From the NCBI GenBank assembly GCA_000697335.1, contig JNEM01014952.1, forward strand, positions 1 to 10,956: a DNA stretch of 10,956 bases, written 5' to 3'. The stretch is from Conidiobolus incongruus B7586 (lineage: Eukaryota > Entomophthoromycota > Entomophthoromycetes > Entomophthorales > Conidiobolaceae). Positions 8,430 to 10,956 of the stretch are shown piece after piece. The translations under genes were made by a program, and so were the position numbers. A model generated the notes under the pieces. The model worked only from the letters and a program-made list of their open reading frames with translations. It was not told the origin of the DNA and did not search any database. Within the stretch, counting starts at the first letter, position 1, and the number at the start of each line of letters is the position of its first letter.

Positions 8430-10956
8430 AATATCAGGTCATTAAACTGATGATGTAACACAATTGCTCCATTAATTTTAATATCGGTTACGTATAATTT
8501 ATTTGACCGTATCATACCTAGAATTTTTAAAGTTTCTTTCCTAATGTGATGAAATATGTACGACTTACTTGATATACAAATTATGACAACTTATTATCCA
8601 ATCATAGATATTCAATTAATATTAATTTAATTTTTTGATATTTGATTGATTTGAAATATTTTAAATTTTATAGATTATTATATTTAAATAATTTAAGAAA
8701 GAATAATATATTAATAAAGTTAAATTAAATACCAATCAATCAAACAATCACTATCATATTTATTTAAATCTTTTAATCATTTCAATATAACTATTTAAAC
8801 AAAATTTAAAATTCATATTTTATTTTATCAAATTTGGAATTTTGATATTTTAATATAAAAATTACACAAGATTAAGATTATTTTTTATAACTGATTCACT
8901 TTAATTAATATTTCACTATAATTACCAATTCCAATAAAACTTGGTTTTATGAATGTCAATGTCAAATTAATTATAGTAATAATATTGATTCAAATTTTAG
9001 TCATTTTTATTTTAATTTTTATTGAAATAAAAAGATTATGATATAAAATAAAAAAATAATTAATATTTTACATAATATTAATTTATATTATATTATAATA
9101 GAATTAATTTACTTGATGATAATACTCAGTTATTTTCACTAATAAATTAATTTAAATAAATTATTAATTATTAATAATAAATAAATATATATATATATAT
9201 ATATAAAACAATTAATATTTAATAAATAAAATATTAAGAGACTAGTTTTCAAAATTCTTAAATATAAATCTAAATAATTGATTTAACCTTAAAAAAATCA
9301 AATAATATATACTTTTAAAGTTAAAATAGTTTATATATAATATAAGTTTAACTAATTAACTTGGTTATTTTTTTCCTTTTAATTTTTATTATTTTCAAAT
9401 TTTAATTATTAATCCTATAATTAAGGTTATATCTATCAAAAGTAAATTATATTGAAACTATCTATTATAAGGTCTAATTTATTTATATTTTTTCATATAT
9501 TTACAAAGATTAAATAAACTATGTTTACTGATATATTAAGTCTTCCTCTAGACTATATTGGTTTTATCACTATTATTCTTATATAATAAATTTCCTCAAA
9601 TTATTTACAAACATTTAATATTAATAAATTCAATATTTAATTAAATTATATGAATTTTAATGATATATAAATTTTTAAAGAATATTATCATTAAGTAATA
9701 ATTATTAAAATTAAATATAATTATTGATTTATAGTAGAATGAGGATCACCGCATATTGATAAACTATCTCTAACTTTAATTATTGATAGTTCTGTATCAA
9801 TATTATGAATATTAATATATATTAATATGTCATATAATCAATATGATTTTATATTTTAATTTCAATTGTTTAATTCAATTATTTACAAATTCAATATTGG
9901 CATCTGGGTAGCATTCGCTAAAAAGAGCAATAAACTTCAAACAAAGTCAGTTATATCTTATTTTTTCAAATTATAATAAAACTTTCAATAGTATTTTCTA
10001 AATCACTTGATATTAAAAATTTAGTATTACTTGAATATTAAAATGACATAAAAATTCAACTCTAATATCATAATCTAATTATTTTTTTAAGTATTTTTGG
10101 TATTGTTGAAATTATATTATGATTATTGAATTTACCATTGCTCTATTCTAACTATTATAATTTTAATACCAATGAGATAATTCCTTTATTAATTTACTCG
10201 AAAGATGCTAATTTTAATGCTTTTTATATATGGTTTGTATTCTTTTTTATTAATAATTTATAGTTATATTTGAAACCTATAATAATGATAATTTAAATAT
10301 AGTTAACTTTTTTTATCAAACTATCATATTAATATTGATAATTTTTAAGGAATATTAAATATATATATTTAAATACTATTTTATATATTAATTTTGGGTT
10401 ATTAATATATAATTTTTAGTTTTTCAATAAGTTTGGTAAAACTTTCCTTATGGAATAAATTTATTTAAAAGGTCGTTTTATTTCTTATCAATGGTTAATA
10501 ACATATTTATTAATTTAAATATTTAAAATATTACTTGTATTTATAGTTAATATATTTTTAAGACTCAAATTTGATTTAAATTTTAAATAGGTAATGAATA
10601 TATTATATAATTTATTTTAACCCAAATTATATAAACTAAAAAGCAGTTTTTAGATTTTAATATTAATATTTTTATTATATAGTACGGTAATTTAAAAATT
10701 AAAATTATATCAGAGTATTAATATTGGATTTATTATGATTTGATAATATAAAATTGATATTTTTTTATTAATATTACTTTGATATATTATTAATAGCTTT
10801 TTAATAGTTTAAATCTATACTCTCTATTAAAAACTAAATTTTTATATTTTATAAATAAATTTGATTAATTTATAAGAATATTTATTTTCTTGGAAATATA
10901 TTCTTTAATTAACCAAAACAATTATAATCATATAGATTGTAATTTAGAGAATATAC
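8430..10956. other. A+T-rich intergenic DNA, no supportable gene
   Basis: After the arrestin 3' end the sequence keeps a few CG steps to about 8560 and then becomes extremely A+T-rich to the window end. No intact ORF, tRNA, rRNA, inverted-end element or recognisable transposase motif was found on either strand. A (AT)n run lies at 9185-9205. A slightly more G+C-rich patch lies at about 9895-9950, without any recognised signature. Confidence 0.65.
9185..9205. repeat. (AT)n microsatellite
   Basis: About ten AT units run uninterrupted. It is the longest simple dinucleotide run downstream of the arrestin gene and has no visible link to a gene. Confidence 0.9.

Noticed and set aside
8440-8600. 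Possible C/D box snoRNA (GTGATGA and TGATGATG words after the arrestin gene)
   Set aside because: Box C-like words are present, but no box D (CTGA) lies at a suitable distance downstream and no terminal stem is visible.

Overview
The window looks like nuclear DNA of a filamentous fungus. It holds one intact protein gene of ordinary composition, set in about 9.7 kb of extremely A+T-rich DNA. The gene encodes an alpha-arrestin with PY motifs, a ubiquitin-ligase adaptor family that is typical of fungi. Its protein sequence recalls early-diverging lineages more than a standard ascomycete, but that is only an impression. Placement below kingdom is not settled.

Layout. Positions 1-2070 are A+T-rich, nearly free of CG dinucleotides, with at most a doubtful transposase-like scrap near 1060-1400. 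Positions 2071-3664 are a complete but dead Tc1/mariner-superfamily transposon with exact ends: TA target duplication, about 220-bp inverted arms, and a minus-strand DD34E transposase relic at 2301-3314. Positions 3667-6880 are more A+T-rich DNA with no supportable gene and a slightly different texture. Positions 6907-7168 hold a compact promoter and leader (CCAAT, inverted CCAAT beside TATAAAA, a possible 14-codon upstream ORF). Positions 7169-8398 are the intronless alpha-arrestin gene. Its 3' end follows with a Pumilio-type UGUAAAUA and an AATAAA. Positions 8430-10956 are A+T-rich with no supportable gene.

The main story is the contrast between two compartments. The transposon carries about twenty in-frame stops, nearly all at expected Gln or Trp codons. 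Two of its three catalytic acidic residues are changed by G-to-A transitions. Its two arms differ mostly by C/T and G/A changes, often in CpA/TpG context. This is what repeat-induced point mutation (RIP) or a similar cytosine-deamination process leaves, while the arrestin gene 3.5 kb away is clean. The arrestin itself has a short tail with three candidate WW-binding motifs, an RRxS site and a PxxPxR motif, so it can be read as a compact endocytic adaptor.
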